A DNA stretch of 64,000 bases from Chitinophaga oryzae (lineage in GTDB: Bacteria > Bacteroidota > Bacteroidia > Chitinophagales > Chitinophagaceae): contig NZ_CP051204.2 in the NCBI RefSeq assembly GCF_012516375.2, positions 6,572,001 to 6,636,000 of the forward strand. Reading direction: 5' to 3'. Position 1 is the stretch's first letter. Every line of letters begins with the position of its first letter. Shown here in pieces: positions 47,701-56,331 of this stretch. Both the position numbers and the translations under genes were made by a program. The notes beneath the pieces are model-generated. The model was not told the origin of the DNA, made no database searches, and was given only the letters and a program-made list of their open reading frames with translations.

Positions 47701-50700
47701 GCTCACGTTGGTGAGCAGTGCCGGCAGCTGGTCGGCGATGATGGCGTTGAGAGCGTTGGACGGACCGGTATTCGTTACCGTCAGGAGGTAACGTACCCTA
47801 TCGCCGGCGCTGGCAGCAGCAGGGCCTGTTTTCACCACATGCAGGGATGGCCGTTGCGCCACCGTGGTCACCACGGGCCCTGACACCGCTGGTTGCGCAC
47901 CTGCCTCGGAAGGTTGTGCCGTAGCCACATTGGTGAAGCTGCCGGAAAACGCAGGGTCCACGATGCCGGTGATGGTCACCGATATACCGTTACCGGTACT
48001 GCCGCCGGGGATGTTGGCGTTTATCCGCATGGTGTTGCCCGTACCGGTACCACCACTGTTGATAACAGCGGCGCCATTACTGGTAGCGGACCAGGTGGTC
48101 TGCGTTACCGCGGCAGGCACGATATCTTCTATCACCAGGTTGTCGGCATTAGACACGCTGGTATTGGTGATCATAATAGTGTAGGTGATGCGTTCACCGG
48201 CATTCAGCGAAGCGGGACCGGCTTTGGTCACCCTGATGGCAGGCAGCTTCTTCACGACCACAGTCTGTGTAGCCGTTACCGGTGGCACCGGTTCGGAAGG
48301 GGTGGCGGTAGCCTCGTTGATGATAGTGCCGGAGAAGCCGGGACTGGTTTTACCCGTAACGATGATCATCAGTTTATTGGCGCTGCCGGCGGGGATGTTA
48401 CCGGTTACCCGCACACTGTTCCCGGTACCGCTGGCGCCTGTAATAATAACGGCCTGCCCCTGCGCACCTGCGGTCCATCGTACGCCGCTCAGCGCGGCGG
48501 GTACAACGTCGGTTACCACCAGGCCCTGCGCATCGGAGGCGCCGGCGTTGGCCACTTCAATGGTATATGTCACGCTATCGCCGGCCAGTACGCCATCGAC
48601 AGCGGATTTGGTGATGGTAACCTGTGGCAGCCTTCTGACCACTGTCTGTTTGGTGGCGGTGTCGCCGGTACTGCCGGTTTCAGAAGGGACAACGATGGCC
48701 GTGTTGGTCAGCGTACCGGAGAAGGCGGGGTCCAGTTTGCCGCTAACGGTAATCACTATATTATTTCCACGGCCGGCGGCGATATCGCCGGAGAGCGCGA
48801 TGTTGTTACCGCGACCGGTGACGCCGTTGTCGATGGTGGCATTGCCGTTGGCTACGGCCGTCCAGGTCACCTGCTGCAGCGATGCCGGCACGGCATCTTT
48901 GATCTGCATATCCCGGGCGTTGCTTGGGCCGTTGTTACCAACTGTAATTACATAGGACACCGAACTACCGGCAGTAGCGGTATCCGGACCTGTTTTACTG
49001 ATCGTCAGCGCCGCCTGCGGGTCCACGGTGGTGATCACCTCGTTGGAGGTCACCGGCGGGAAGCCCGGCTCTGATGGGGTTACTACGGCGGTGTTGTGAA
49101 TAGGATTGTAGGTAGGCGGTAAAATGGTCGCACGCACCACGATGCGGATAGCCGCTTCCGCCGCCATGTTGGCGGTCACGCTCAACTGGTTGCCGGCGCC
49201 GGTAGCGCCGCTGGTGATGGCAGCAGTGCCGGAGACCACGCTGGCCGTCCAGGTGACGTTGTACAGGGACGCGGGGATCACATCACTGATCGTGGTAGCG
49301 GTGGAATTGGAAGGTCCTTCGTTATCTACGTCTATTGTATAGGAGATCTGCTGGCCCGGGACAGCCGTCGCCGGACCATTTTTCACAATCGTGAGCTTCA
49401 CGGCTTTCTGTACGGTGGCCACGTCCGTATCGGATACGGAGGGCACGCCCGGTTCAGCCGGCGTAGCGGTGGCGGTATTGTTGAGCGTACCGGAATAATC
49501 TGCGCTGATCACGCCGGACACACGGATGGTAATGACATTGGAAGAACCCGCGGGGATATTACCGGTAACCCGTACCTGGTTGCCCGTACCGGAGGCGCCG
49601 GCAGTCACCGCAGCACTGCCCTGGGCAGTGGCGGTCCACTGTACCTGCTGTATGGCCGCCGGTACAGCATCGGTAATGACGGTTTGCACGGCGTTGCTCG
49701 GACCATTATTGATCAGCGTGATCACATATTGTACCGGCGTACCCGCAATGGCTATCACTGGCGTGGTGCGGCTCTTGTCTATCACCAGTCCGGGACTGCT
49801 GGTGATCACTGTATTGGTAGTATTGGAAGTAAAGTCGCTTACAGATGTTTCAGTCGGGGTTACCCTGGCCACATTGTCGATACTGCCGGTGGCGCCGGCG
49901 TCTACGGTGCCTGTTACACTGATATAAATTTTACCGGTATCAGCCGGTGTATCGCCGCCGGGGTAGTCTGCCACGATACGCAGGTTGTTGCCGGTACCGG
50001 TGGCGCCGGAAAGGATGGTCACCTTACCGGTGGCGGTGGCGGTCCAGCTGACGTTGGCCAATTTGGAAGAGATCACGTCTGTCAGCACGGCGGCGCGGGC
50101 ATCTCCCAGGCCGCTGTTCTGCGCAATGATACCGAAGCGGATGGACTCTCCGGCAACGGCCATGGCGGGAGCGCTTTTCACCACTTCAAAGTAAGGGCGG
50201 CGTATGACCGGCACCGTTACGGTGGCGGAGGCGCCGTCGGGGTCAGGCACTACCGGCGATACAGCCGTTACGGTATTGGCCAGGTCTCCCTCAAAGGAGG
50301 ACTGTATTTTCCCCGATACGGTGATGGTGATGGCCGCATTGCCGGTGGGAATGTCTCCCGTCACATCGATATGGGTGTTGGTGCTGTTGTTTTGTGTGAT
50401 CTGTGCGGCGCCGCTGCTGACAACAGTCACATCGCCGGCCGCAAATCCTGCGGGCAGCGGGTCGGTGATCTTCACACCGATGGCGTTGCTCGGACCTGCG
50501 TTGGAGATCACCATGCGGTATACGAGAGACTGCCCGGCGATATAGGGCCCCTGTTCGAGTATTTCTTTCGTGGCCTGGATGTCGGCGCGGCTCACATAGG
50601 TGATGGTCACTTCATCCTGCAACGGCGGGCAGGCCTGGTTGGTGATGGTCCATGCCAGCGTGGCGCTGGTATTGGGTGGTATGGTGATCGTGGAATGCGG

Positions 50701-52713
50701 ATCGGTAGGGTCAGCGATGACCGGGTTGCCACTGATGACGGTCCATTTACCGGTACCGACGGCAGGTGCATTTGCCTGCATATGGAATACGCCGGAGTTG
50801 TACTGGGTGGAGTCAGGTCCCGCGTCGGGCAGGGTAGTATTGCCATATTCCGTTACGTCTAAATCAGCATAGGAAGGTGGACAGGCGCCGCTGGTGATTG
50901 TCCAGCGGAAGGTGTAGGTGCCGGTCACCAGTCCGGACACCTTCGCATTGGGAGCCTCCAGGTTGTCAAATGCTGCGGTACCCGGACCGCTCACCTGCAT
51001 CCACTTGCCGGTGCCGGCGGCAGGCGTATTGCCGGTGAGAGTGGTGTTGCTGGTGCCGCACAGCTGCTGGTCAGGGCCTACGGTAGCCGTGGTGGGCGCC
51101 GGGCTGATGTCGAGCGTCACCGGGTAGGATGCCGAACAACCGCTGGCCTGATGCCGGAAGGTGATGGTAAAATGATAGGCTCCCGGCGCCACATTGGCGG
51201 GTATCACCACATTAACGGGCGATCCGCCCAGCGCCGCATTGGTTACCGTGCTAAAGCCGGGCATGTCCGCGGAGGTGATGCTGAAGACGTTGGCGTTGCC
51301 GGAAGTAACGGTATAGGGTATACTGAATAAGGCAGTGCCCTGGCATACCGGGTTGACCGTCCCTATGTTGACAGCAATATTAGGGTTCACCACCACCCGG
51401 AACGGGCTGGAGGCGCCATCGCCTGAACAACCGTTAACGGTGGCGGTTACCCGGTAATAGCGGCTGGCAGTCAGCGCGCCGGTGTTCAGCGTGGCGCCGG
51501 TTTGTCCGGGCACGACGGTCCACCCGCCGGTACCGTCGGCGCTGGTTTCCCACGCATAGGCGAAACCGGAAGAAGGGGTACCGGTACCCGCCCTGGGAGT
51601 AACGGCAGCCGTCAGGGTAGCGCCGGTATTGTAGCAGATGGTGGCGGGCCCGTTGATGCCGGCAGTGTAGTCGATCACCTTCAGTTCCACCGGGGCAGAC
51701 ACCACACGGCAGCTGACATTATTCATTTCAGCCATCCCGCCGGCTGCCACCACACGGTATTCAAAACCTGCGCGGGCGTTGGGGACGCTGAAAGTATACT
51801 GGTTGTTGCCCTGGTTGTTGATCACACCGCCTTCGTTGGTCCATGTGGCAGTTCCCTGTGCTCTTTTCTGCAGCTGGAAATAGTAGTTGGAGTAGCTTCC
51901 CGCCGGCAGGCTGACAGAGAAGCCACCGGTACCGCCGGCACATACCACGCCGGTTGTCTGCGCAAAAGCGATCGGGGGGCCGCAGGCCGCGAAAGCGATA
52001 TCGTCCAGTGCCAGGTCGTTGCCATTGCTGTTGGGCGTATTGCTGAAGATACGCAGGATCACGGCGCTGGTAGTAGACGGCATCTGGAAGATACCTGCCT
52101 GCCGTACCCAGGTGCCGGGAGCCTGGTAAGGTACCACCCCGGTAGACACGGATTTGATCACCGGCCCGTTGGGATTATTGGCGTCTACGATGTCAAAACG
52201 CAGGCTGGGCTGCGCTACGCCCCCACTCGGGTTGATATTCATGATCCAGGCGGAGAACTCAAAGGTGGTGCCGGCACAAAGACCGGTGATAGTGCGTTCA
52301 TAAAACTTGTCGGGGGTGGCATTGGCATCCACCACCATACAGAAACCACGGCCGTTGGTCGTGGTATGGTCCGGCCGGTCCACAAAGTAAATGTTGTTGT
52401 AGCCCCGCGTAGTGTTACTGATAGTATACTGGCCGGGATAAGGGCCGGTAGGACGCGACCCTACGCCGGGGGCGTAATAGGTATACGTGGTAATACCCGC
52501 CGGCAGCGGGGGGCCTAACGTCGGTTTAGCCGCCGTAGCTGCCTCGCCGAAAGTTTCCTTAAAAACCGGATCGCCGAGAGACCCAGTACACTGCTGGGCT
52601 TTCACAATACTCCCTGCCAGCAGCAGCAGCAACAGCAACACACAACTGAATTGTTTTACAACACGGGGAACAACACTCTGAACATTTACAAAAATGGACA
52701 GCATCTTTACCAT
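41761..52713 (-). CDS. Giant T9SS-secreted surface protein with 22 DUF11-like repeats
   Basis: A protein of about 3650 residues if it starts at the ATG at 52713, just before the signal peptide (KQFSCVLLLLLLLAGSIVKA); an in-frame ATG at 52833 would add 40 residues without signal character. The N-terminal 250 residues look like a carbohydrate-binding or MAM-like sandwich (DLALDDIAFAACG). Ig-like segments follow to about residue 700. By my count 22 DUF11-like repeats of roughly 130 residues come next, each with a [IV]xKxGP start, a ITxxNxGPS core and a DVxPA block. The C-terminus is a gliding-motility/T9SS type B sorting domain (NVVTPNGDGKNDNF, YNRWGNQVY, GTYYYILEL). A surface adhesin or filament is likely. 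Confidence 0.93.
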   Translation of the reverse strand: MVKMLSIFVNVQSVVPRVVKQFSCVLLLLLLLAGSIVKAQQCTGSLGDPVFKETFGEAATAAKPTLGPPLPAGITTYTYYAPGVGSRPTGPYPGQYTISNTTRGYNNIYFVDRPDHTTTNGRGFCMVVDANATPDKFYERTITGLCAGTTFEFSAWIMNINPSGGVAQPSLRFDIVDANNPNGPVIKSVSTGVVPYQAPGTWVRQAGIFQMPSTTSAVILRIFSNTPNSNGNDLALDDIAFAACGPPIAFAQTTGVVCAGGTGGFSVSLPAGSYSNYYFQLQKRAQGTATWTNEGGVINNQGNNQYTFSVPNARAGFEYRVVAAGGMAEMNNVSCRVVSAPVELKVIDYTAGINGPATICYNTGATLTAAVTPRAGTGTPSSGFAYAWETSADGTGGWTVVPGQTGATLNTGALTASRYYRVTATVNGCSGDGASSPFRVVVNPNIAVNIGTVNPVCQGTALFSIPYTVTSGNANVFSITSADMPGFSTVTNAALGGSPVNVVIPANVAPGAYHFTITFRHQASGCSASYPVTLDISPAPTTATVGPDQQLCGTSNTTLTGNTPAAGTGKWMQVSGPGTAAFDNLEAPNAKVSGLVTGTYTFRWTITSGACPPSYADLDVTEYGNTTLPDAGPDSTQYNSGVFHMQANAPAVGTGKWTVISGNPVIADPTDPHSTITIPPNTSATLAWTITNQACPPLQDEVTITYVSRADIQATKEILEQGPYIAGQSLVYRMVISNAGPSNAIGVKITDPLPAGFAAGDVTVVSSGAAQITQNNSTNTHIDVTGDIPTGNAAITITVSGKIQSSFEGDLANTVTAVSPVVPDPDGASATVTVPVIRRPYFEVVKSAPAMAVAGESIRFGIIAQNSGLGDARAAVLTDVISSKLANVSWTATATGKVTILSGATGTGNNLRIVADYPGGDTPADTGKIYISVTGTVDAGATGSIDNVARVTPTETSVSDFTSNTTNTVITSSPGLVIDKSRTTPVIAIAGTPVQYVITLINNGPSNAVQTVITDAVPAAIQQVQWTATAQGSAAVTAGASGTGNQVRVTGNIPAGSSNVITIRVSGVISADYSGTLNNTATATPAEPGVPSVSDTDVATVQKAVKLTIVKNGPATAVPGQQISYTIDVDNEGPSNSTATTISDVIPASLYNVTWTASVVSGTAAITSGATGAGNQLSVTANMAAEAAIRIVVRATILPPTYNPIHNTAVVTPSEPGFPPVTSNEVITTVDPQAALTISKTGPDTATAGSSVSYVITVGNNGPSNARDMQIKDAVPASLQQVTWTAVANGNATIDNGVTGRGNNIALSGDIAAGRGNNIVITVSGKLDPAFSGTLTNTAIVVPSETGSTGDTATKQTVVRRLPQVTITKSAVDGVLAGDSVTYTIEVANAGASDAQGLVVTDVVPAALSGVRWTAGAQGQAVIITGASGTGNSVRVTGNIPAGSANKLMIIVTGKTSPGFSGTIINEATATPSEPVPPVTATQTVVVKKLPAIRVTKAGPASLNAGERITYTIMITNTSVSNADNLVIEDIVPAAVTQTTWSATSNGAAVINSGGTGTGNTMRINANIPGGSTGNGISVTITGIVDPAFSGSFTNVATAQPSEAGAQPAVSGPVVTTVAQRPSLHVVKTGPAAASAGDRVRYLLTVTNTGPSNALNAIIADQLPALLTNVSWNATAAGGATILSGATGTGNSLLITANVPVTTGAVNVVITGTIPAAALAGTISNVAMADPKVTGLPPVASDTVITVISQRPKLIIQKNAPANWSAGEYIIYGVKVENAGPSDARATVITDVIPATIINPSWTAIANGTAVVTSGAAGAGNQLNVVADIPAGAGNSVTILIAGRVQSDFAGVISNTATATPAEPNVPPVSSNVSTNISRRARLQIHKTGPAATTAGNSIAYTLEVLNNGPSDANNITIKDAVPAGIVNATWTATASGGASLTSAASGTQDVLVNGNIPVTAGARIVVQINGKVDPDYASPNITNVAIALNDPSFATPVGDTASVVTAVNRVANLRIVKSGPANQGAGEPMQYTLQVQNDGPSNVQGARIQDVLPSTLLNSTWVVTSTGGVSNISPTSGTGNVDVTADIPAGNGTLKVTVTGVLSPAMVNGATVINTGTVALPAGSPVTDPNLADNTSTVTTAVDNDPVVRIAKTGPAVVNVGDTIQYRIVVTNGGSGNITGAIITDQVPADVTVTSWGAAATDSAQVTGPTAGTGNNISTTANIPVGSSHTIVVLVNGIVNKTSNTSFTNTAVVTAGSNKQSSITTTVNQSTDVSIVKSGPQQVTAGETVNYTLQVFNAGPVDVESLVITDQVPVTVTNVTWKAVVTGTGEVIGAQEIDSAGSNIIIPGKLSAGSGNYITVYISGTVSGSATSGNITNTANVTVNNVNDYNPANNTSTLTTNIGRTTGLQIRKSGPVQAQAGNTITYQVVVTNSGPSDATGVNISDVVPAEVENVSWEAVVTGAATITGPYNGTGNNVATTANIPGGAGNSVAITIRGTLNDDFAGTVLNVATASSSESPAVNDQVTTTVAKQSDVQAHKSGPATITAGDRITYLITVTNNGPAFARGLTIIDSVDTRITGVTWTTSTAGNANVVNGATGSGNRLSVTADIPANDSAAVTITVTGTVRADATNTITNTAKVTSPDPLTPPVVTPPVITEVVQRPELTISKSGPQQLSAGENISYWLDITNKGLSNATQAVISDQVPATVKQVSWSVQTVSPGTTVTSGATGSGNNVQVTANIPAGGSIRMVIQGKVDSTFAGTITNTGVVTPAEPGNTPDSSEVQTDVFLKPTVQITKSGPARLQSGQTITYTIIAANAGPSMATNAAIFDAVPAAINNVTWSAAAAGNALITGPANGAGNLVSLTVSIPPGADNSVTVTVSGTIDPSFRDTLRNTAVITPAETGALPDSSAVVQTVVTAAPKLHIQKAGPATATAGQPLQYTLLVSNSGLSNAVNFTVTDVVPATLTQVSWKAVTNGAAVIKSPASGTGNNISLTGDMPAGNGNSIVVTITGNIAANASGTIVNTATVTPAETGAAPESATATTQLVTESAVRISKTGPATMIRGDQASYVISVVNQGPSDAVNTDITDLVPAVLTNVTWTATPLRSTVINSGATGSGNNMKVNVNIPAADTSGLTIEIKGTVAQNAPAGSVNNTAHAVLNNMGGKDIPSNTVVSNIGSATDLVMTKTGPAEVFTGSQASYQLTISNDGPSNADNATVTDILPAALTQPAVTVLSMTGGAANVQAALNGNTMNATLGIFPAGAKVVLQVSATAGTPGSIQNTAVVSTPAGMMDEDSSNNSSTAATLIRGKSQLEITKSLNPGGGPYSIGQVISYTLQVRNTGSAGVNPVVVLDPLPPASLVSDPVYSNPPTGNVVYNSSTRVLQWNAGLLNAGETRSWSYDVTITGAGNVRNIAVVTGPPDVSVPDTSTVTINTEKLANLKVVKQLTSTPPFSVNNVLTFTITATNNGPDKATGVMMQDRLQSMLGRPLTLNASAGTATYDIAAATISWQIPELASGASATLTVTVKLISADDITNTATVSGNEKDPDISDNTSTVGPVKVTGEDIFIPNVVTPNGDGKNDNFYIPGLSKFPGSAMYIYNRWGNQVYQHKNYDNKWNGDGLSEGTYYYILELRTEQGVRKYKGWVELMR

Positions 52714-53239
52714 AATAGCTGGGTTTGTAGAATAACTTGGTTTTCTCTTAGGGGCAAGTCCCGACATATTTATAACAGGGGGATCATGGTTTTCGCGAGG
52801 TGGTGAGAAAAAGGAATCCTGCGCATGCTCCATGGCATCCGAATTAGTTTGCTGCGCTATAATTCTGTCGTTCCTGTAAATCGGAGATGATACATGACTC
52901 TACATACATCGGAATCCACTGCAGTATCATTGCAAATACTACAACAGTAAAAAAGGGATTATGTTCACAACAGGAAAGATTAGTTTCTCCCCGTCTCCGG
53001 TGCGCGATAGCCTGCGGCAGGCTGGTTTCCGAAGAAGCCCCGCAGTCTTTCCGCCGCGGGCCCTGGAAAGCGGCGTCTGCTGTCAAAACCTTTCCGGGGC
53101 AAGGCCCCAGGGCAGAAAACGCCCGGAAACGGCTGAAATTTGGCCGCTTTAGTTATATTTGCCCTCCTGTACCGGGAAACAACGGGCACTCCATCCATGA
53201 TGGCAGGGTTGTTCACATTAAAACAGAAATGCAAGAGGA
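52714..53239. other. Divergent intergenic region between giant gene and wec-like operon
   Basis: About 400-530 bases depending on the giant gene start. It should carry both promoters. A full TAnnTTTG match (TATATTTG) lies at 53154-53161, 79 bp before the glycosyltransferase start, but no TTG sits at the right distance upstream. Open frames here overlap on both strands and have no family resemblance. Confidence 0.5.
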
Positions 53240-54421
53240 ATGAATTACCATTTAATGATTGACGATAAGTTCATCGACGATTTCATTAAGGATGCCGAGC
53301 AGGTAGCGCCCGGAAATAACATTTTTATCATCGACGCCGTAAAGGAACAGGCAAAACATGTTAAATCCGATCGTGTACACTTTGCACCACATTATACGCC
53401 GGCGTTCCGCGAACTGGTAAAAAACATTTCCTCAAAAGACAAAGTATTCATTCACTGGGCCTCCGAAAGCGCCATCCGGTTTGCGCTGACGCTGGACAAA
53501 AATATTCCGCTCGGGTTGTTTTTCTGGGGCGGCGATGTCGTGGAAATACCGGTAAGCCGCTTTAAACACACCATATACGGACCGTTAAGCCTTCCGTACT
53601 TCGAAAAACACGAGGAACATGACCTGGTGCAATGGAATCTGCTGAAGCCTAAAAAGCTCTATCGTTCCTTTGCCAAACGATATATCCATTATAAACGCGA
53701 ACAACGGGAAATAGCCCATACGCGGGCGCTGTTCTTTGAACGGCTCAATTACTTCCTCAACTGGAACCTGCTGGACCATGACTGGATCAAACAGCATTAC
53801 ACCACCCGCGTTGCGTACAAATATTTCTTCTACAACTTTAACCCTAAACCGGATGATACAGCGCAGGTGCAGGGTTCCGGCGAAAAGAGGCCGTATACCA
53901 CCATTTTGCTGGGCAACTCCGATACCATTACCAACAATCACCTCGAAGCACTCCGGGCATTGTCGGTATTTAAAAACGATCCCGTTAAACTGGTCATCCC
54001 GCTGAGTTACCGCGACGGCGCCTATGCCGACTTCGTTGAACAGCAGGCCATAGCCATCTTCGGTAAGGAGAAAGTAAGGGCACTGCGGGGATTTTTACCG
54101 AGGGACGAATATTACAAACAACTGGACGAAGTGGATGTCGCTGTGATGTACCACTACCGCCCGCAGGCGGCAGGCAATACGCTGGCGTTGCTGTACAGGG
54201 GTAAAAAAGTCTTTGTGCACCACAACAGTACCACCTTCGGCCTGCTGAAGAACAATCACGCTACGGTATTTGATTCAGCAGATATCAGCAGCCTGTCTTT
54301 CGAAGAATTTTCCAGGCCGCTCACCGCCGGCGAGATACAGCAGAACATCACCATCGTGGACCAGCTGTTCGATCAGCAGGAAAAGATGCGGGTGTTAAAA
54401 GAAACGCTGGCAGGTAATTAA
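53240..54421 (+). CDS. wecF: WecF-like 4-acetamido-4,6-dideoxygalactose transferase
   Basis: A 393-residue glycosyltransferase of the TDP-Fuc4NAc:lipid II transferase family (GT56). Family features are FFWGGDVVEIP, LLGNSDTITNNHLEALRAL and VAVMYHYRPQAAGNTLALLYRGKKV. In enterobacteria WecF adds Fuc4NAc during common-antigen synthesis. Here it is first in an operon with an acetyltransferase and an aminotransferase that make the sugar donor. The acceptor in this organism is not known. Confidence 0.88.
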   Translation: MNYHLMIDDKFIDDFIKDAEQVAPGNNIFIIDAVKEQAKHVKSDRVHFAPHYTPAFRELVKNISSKDKVFIHWASESAIRFALTLDKNIPLGLFFWGGDVVEIPVSRFKHTIYGPLSLPYFEKHEEHDLVQWNLLKPKKLYRSFAKRYIHYKREQREIAHTRALFFERLNYFLNWNLLDHDWIKQHYTTRVAYKYFFYNFNPKPDDTAQVQGSGEKRPYTTILLGNSDTITNNHLEALRALSVFKNDPVKLVIPLSYRDGAYADFVEQQAIAIFGKEKVRALRGFLPRDEYYKQLDEVDVAVMYHYRPQAAGNTLALLYRGKKVFVHHNSTTFGLLKNNHATVFDSADISSLSFEEFSRPLTAGEIQQNITIVDQLFDQQEKMRVLKETLAGN

Positions 54422-54431
54422 ACGACATAAC

Positions 54432-55124
54432 ATGACGCCATACGAAAGACTCAGCTGGGACAGCGATTTTTTTGGCTTTGAAGTATACAGGATACAGAAC
54501 GGCCACGCAGATGTTGCACAATGCCTTTCAGACCTGAAAGGCAGGGCGCGGCTGGTTTACCTGGCGGCTGCCGGTGAAACCGAAGCGGCCCTGCTGGATA
54601 CCTACAACGGCCGGCTGGCCGACATCAAAACCACTTTCGAAAAAGACGTCGAAGGACCGGTGGCCCTCTCTCCTTTTATCAGCAGCTACACCACCAACCC
54701 AGCCGAAGAAGCCCTTATCCGGCTGGGCATTGAAAGTGGCGTTCATTCAAGATTTAGGGTAGATGATAACTTTGAGGAAGAGAAATACAAGGAATTATAT
54801 CGCCTGTGGGTGATGAATTCCGTGAGCAGGAAGATCGCAAAGGAAGTACTGGTATACCGGCAACAGGAACAGCTTTCCGGCCTGATCACCTTAGGTGAAA
54901 AAGGCGGTAAAGGAGACATAGGCCTCGTGGCTGTAGACCCCGCCTCCCGTGGGAAAGGCGTGGGAATGGCCCTCATGGCCGCCGCCGAAGCATGGAGCCG
55001 CCGGCAGGGGTATCGTCAGCTGCAGGTGGTGACGCAGGGCGCCAATACACCGGCCTGTAACCTGTATCAAAAATGTGGGTTCCATATCGCCCGTATTGAG
55101 TATTTTTACCATTTCTGGCTATAA
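54432..55124 (+). CDS. wecD: WecD-like GNAT acetyltransferase
   Basis: A 230-residue protein with an N-terminal segment typical of dTDP-fucosamine acetyltransferases (LSWDSDFFGFEVYRI) and a C-terminal GNAT domain that binds acetyl-CoA (VAVDPASRGKGVGMALM). It would acetylate the 4-amino group of dTDP-Fuc4N made by the WecE-like enzyme encoded 28 bp downstream. It starts 10 bp after the transferase gene. Confidence 0.88.
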   Translation: MTPYERLSWDSDFFGFEVYRIQNGHADVAQCLSDLKGRARLVYLAAAGETEAALLDTYNGRLADIKTTFEKDVEGPVALSPFISSYTTNPAEEALIRLGIESGVHSRFRVDDNFEEEKYKELYRLWVMNSVSRKIAKEVLVYRQQEQLSGLITLGEKGGKGDIGLVAVDPASRGKGVGMALMAAAEAWSRRQGYRQLQVVTQGANTPACNLYQKCGFHIARIEYFYHFWL

Positions 55125-55152
55125 TTTGACTGACTAATAATTAGACCATAAG

Positions 55153-56277
55153 ATGATACCTTTCAATAAACCATACCTCACCGGAAAAGAAGCCCACTAT
55201 ATGTACCAGGCCGCCCTTTCCGGTAAGTTGTCCGGGAACGGCATGTTCACCAACAAATGCCAGCAGCAGTTGCAGGAGATGTACAACTTCAAAAAGGTAT
55301 TACTCACCACCAGTTGTACCGATGCGCTGGAAATGGCCGCCATCCTGATCGACACCCAGCCAGGCGATGAGATCATCATCCCTTCCTACACATTTGTATC
55401 TACCGCCAATCCTTTTATACTCAGAGGCGCCAACGTTATCTTTGCCGACAGTAACGCCGATAATCCGAATTTAGACGCCGACCTGGTAGAATCGCTGATC
55501 ACGCCCAAAACGAAAGCGATCGTGCCTGTCCACTACGCCGGCATCGCCTGCGATATGGACAAGATCATGGCGCTGGCAAAGCGCTACAACCTGTTTGTAA
55601 TAGAAGATGCGGCGCAAGCGATTGACTCCCGTTACAAAAACCAGTACCTGGGAGGTATCGGGCATCTCTCTGCTTTTTCTTTTCATGAAACCAAAAACAT
55701 CATTTCAGGGGAAGGCGGTATGCTGGTGGTGAACGACGAACGTTTTGTGAAACGGGCGGAAATCATCTGGGAAAAAGGTACCAACCGCTCCGCCTTTTTC
55801 AGGGGCGAGATCGATAAATATGGCTGGGTAGACATCGGGTCTTCTTTCCTGCCGTCTGAGGTAGTAGCTGCTTTTTTGTATGCGCAGATAGAACACATCA
55901 AGCCCATACAGGAACGCCGTAAAGAGCTGTGGGAGCTGTACCGGTCCAGGCTACAGGAACTTGATGGCAGGATCCGGTTTCCCTGGCTCCCTTCTTATGC
56001 TACCAACAACGCACATATGTTCTACATCATCTGTAACGATGTGGACGAAAGAGACCGGCTGATACGCCACCTGAAAGCCAACGGCATACTGGCCGTGTTC
56101 CACTACCTGTCACTGCATAAGTCGCCTTTCTACAAGCCCCGGCATGACGGCAGGGAGCTGCCTTATACGGATTTTTATTCCGACAGGCTGCTGCGGCTGC
56201 CGCTCTTCTACGAGCTGACCAACGAGCAGGTAGATCAGATCACTGCTGCTATCAAACAATTTTATCTTGGCGAATAA
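55153..56277 (+). CDS. wecE: WecE-like dTDP-4-amino-4,6-dideoxygalactose transaminase
   Basis: A 374-residue PLP-dependent sugar aminotransferase of the DegT/DnrJ/EryC1 family. Features are the N-terminal NKPYLTGKE, the cofactor site VIEDAAQAI, and the Schiff-base Lys in SFHETKNIISGEGG. It matches RffA/WecE in length and motifs. It supplies dTDP-Fuc4N to the acetyltransferase. It closes the three-gene operon and is followed by a strong terminator. Confidence 0.93.
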   Translation: MIPFNKPYLTGKEAHYMYQAALSGKLSGNGMFTNKCQQQLQEMYNFKKVLLTTSCTDALEMAAILIDTQPGDEIIIPSYTFVSTANPFILRGANVIFADSNADNPNLDADLVESLITPKTKAIVPVHYAGIACDMDKIMALAKRYNLFVIEDAAQAIDSRYKNQYLGGIGHLSAFSFHETKNIISGEGGMLVVNDERFVKRAEIIWEKGTNRSAFFRGEIDKYGWVDIGSSFLPSEVVAAFLYAQIEHIKPIQERRKELWELYRSRLQELDGRIRFPWLPSYATNNAHMFYIICNDVDERDRLIRHLKANGILAVFHYLSLHKSPFYKPRHDGRELPYTDFYSDRLLRLPLFYELTNEQVDQITAAIKQFYLGE

Positions 56278-56292
56278 GCCGCCTGTATATTT

Positions 56293-56331
56293 ACAAAAGA
56301 GGTCAGGGGATTACCCTGACCTCTTTTGTTA
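56293..56331. terminator. Terminator between convergent genes
   Basis: Near-perfect hairpin AAAAGAGGTCAGGG / CCCTGACCTCTTTT with a short GATTA-like loop. It lies between the wecE-like stop and the SDR stop (56329) and works on paper in both directions. Confidence 0.9.

Noticed and set aside
43939..49074. Long plus-strand open frames opposite the giant gene (for example 43939-45381 and 47893-49074)
   Set aside because: They lie wholly inside the strong minus-strand repeat gene, and their sequence is low in family signal; they follow from codon bias of the repeats.
42000..50500. Regularly spaced similar blocks that could suggest a CRISPR or satellite array
   Set aside because: The period is about 390 bp, the copies are diverged and they encode DUF11-like domains in frame.
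52844..53243. Open frames on both strands upstream of the wec-like operon
   Set aside because: They overlap each other and a -7-like element; no protein signal.
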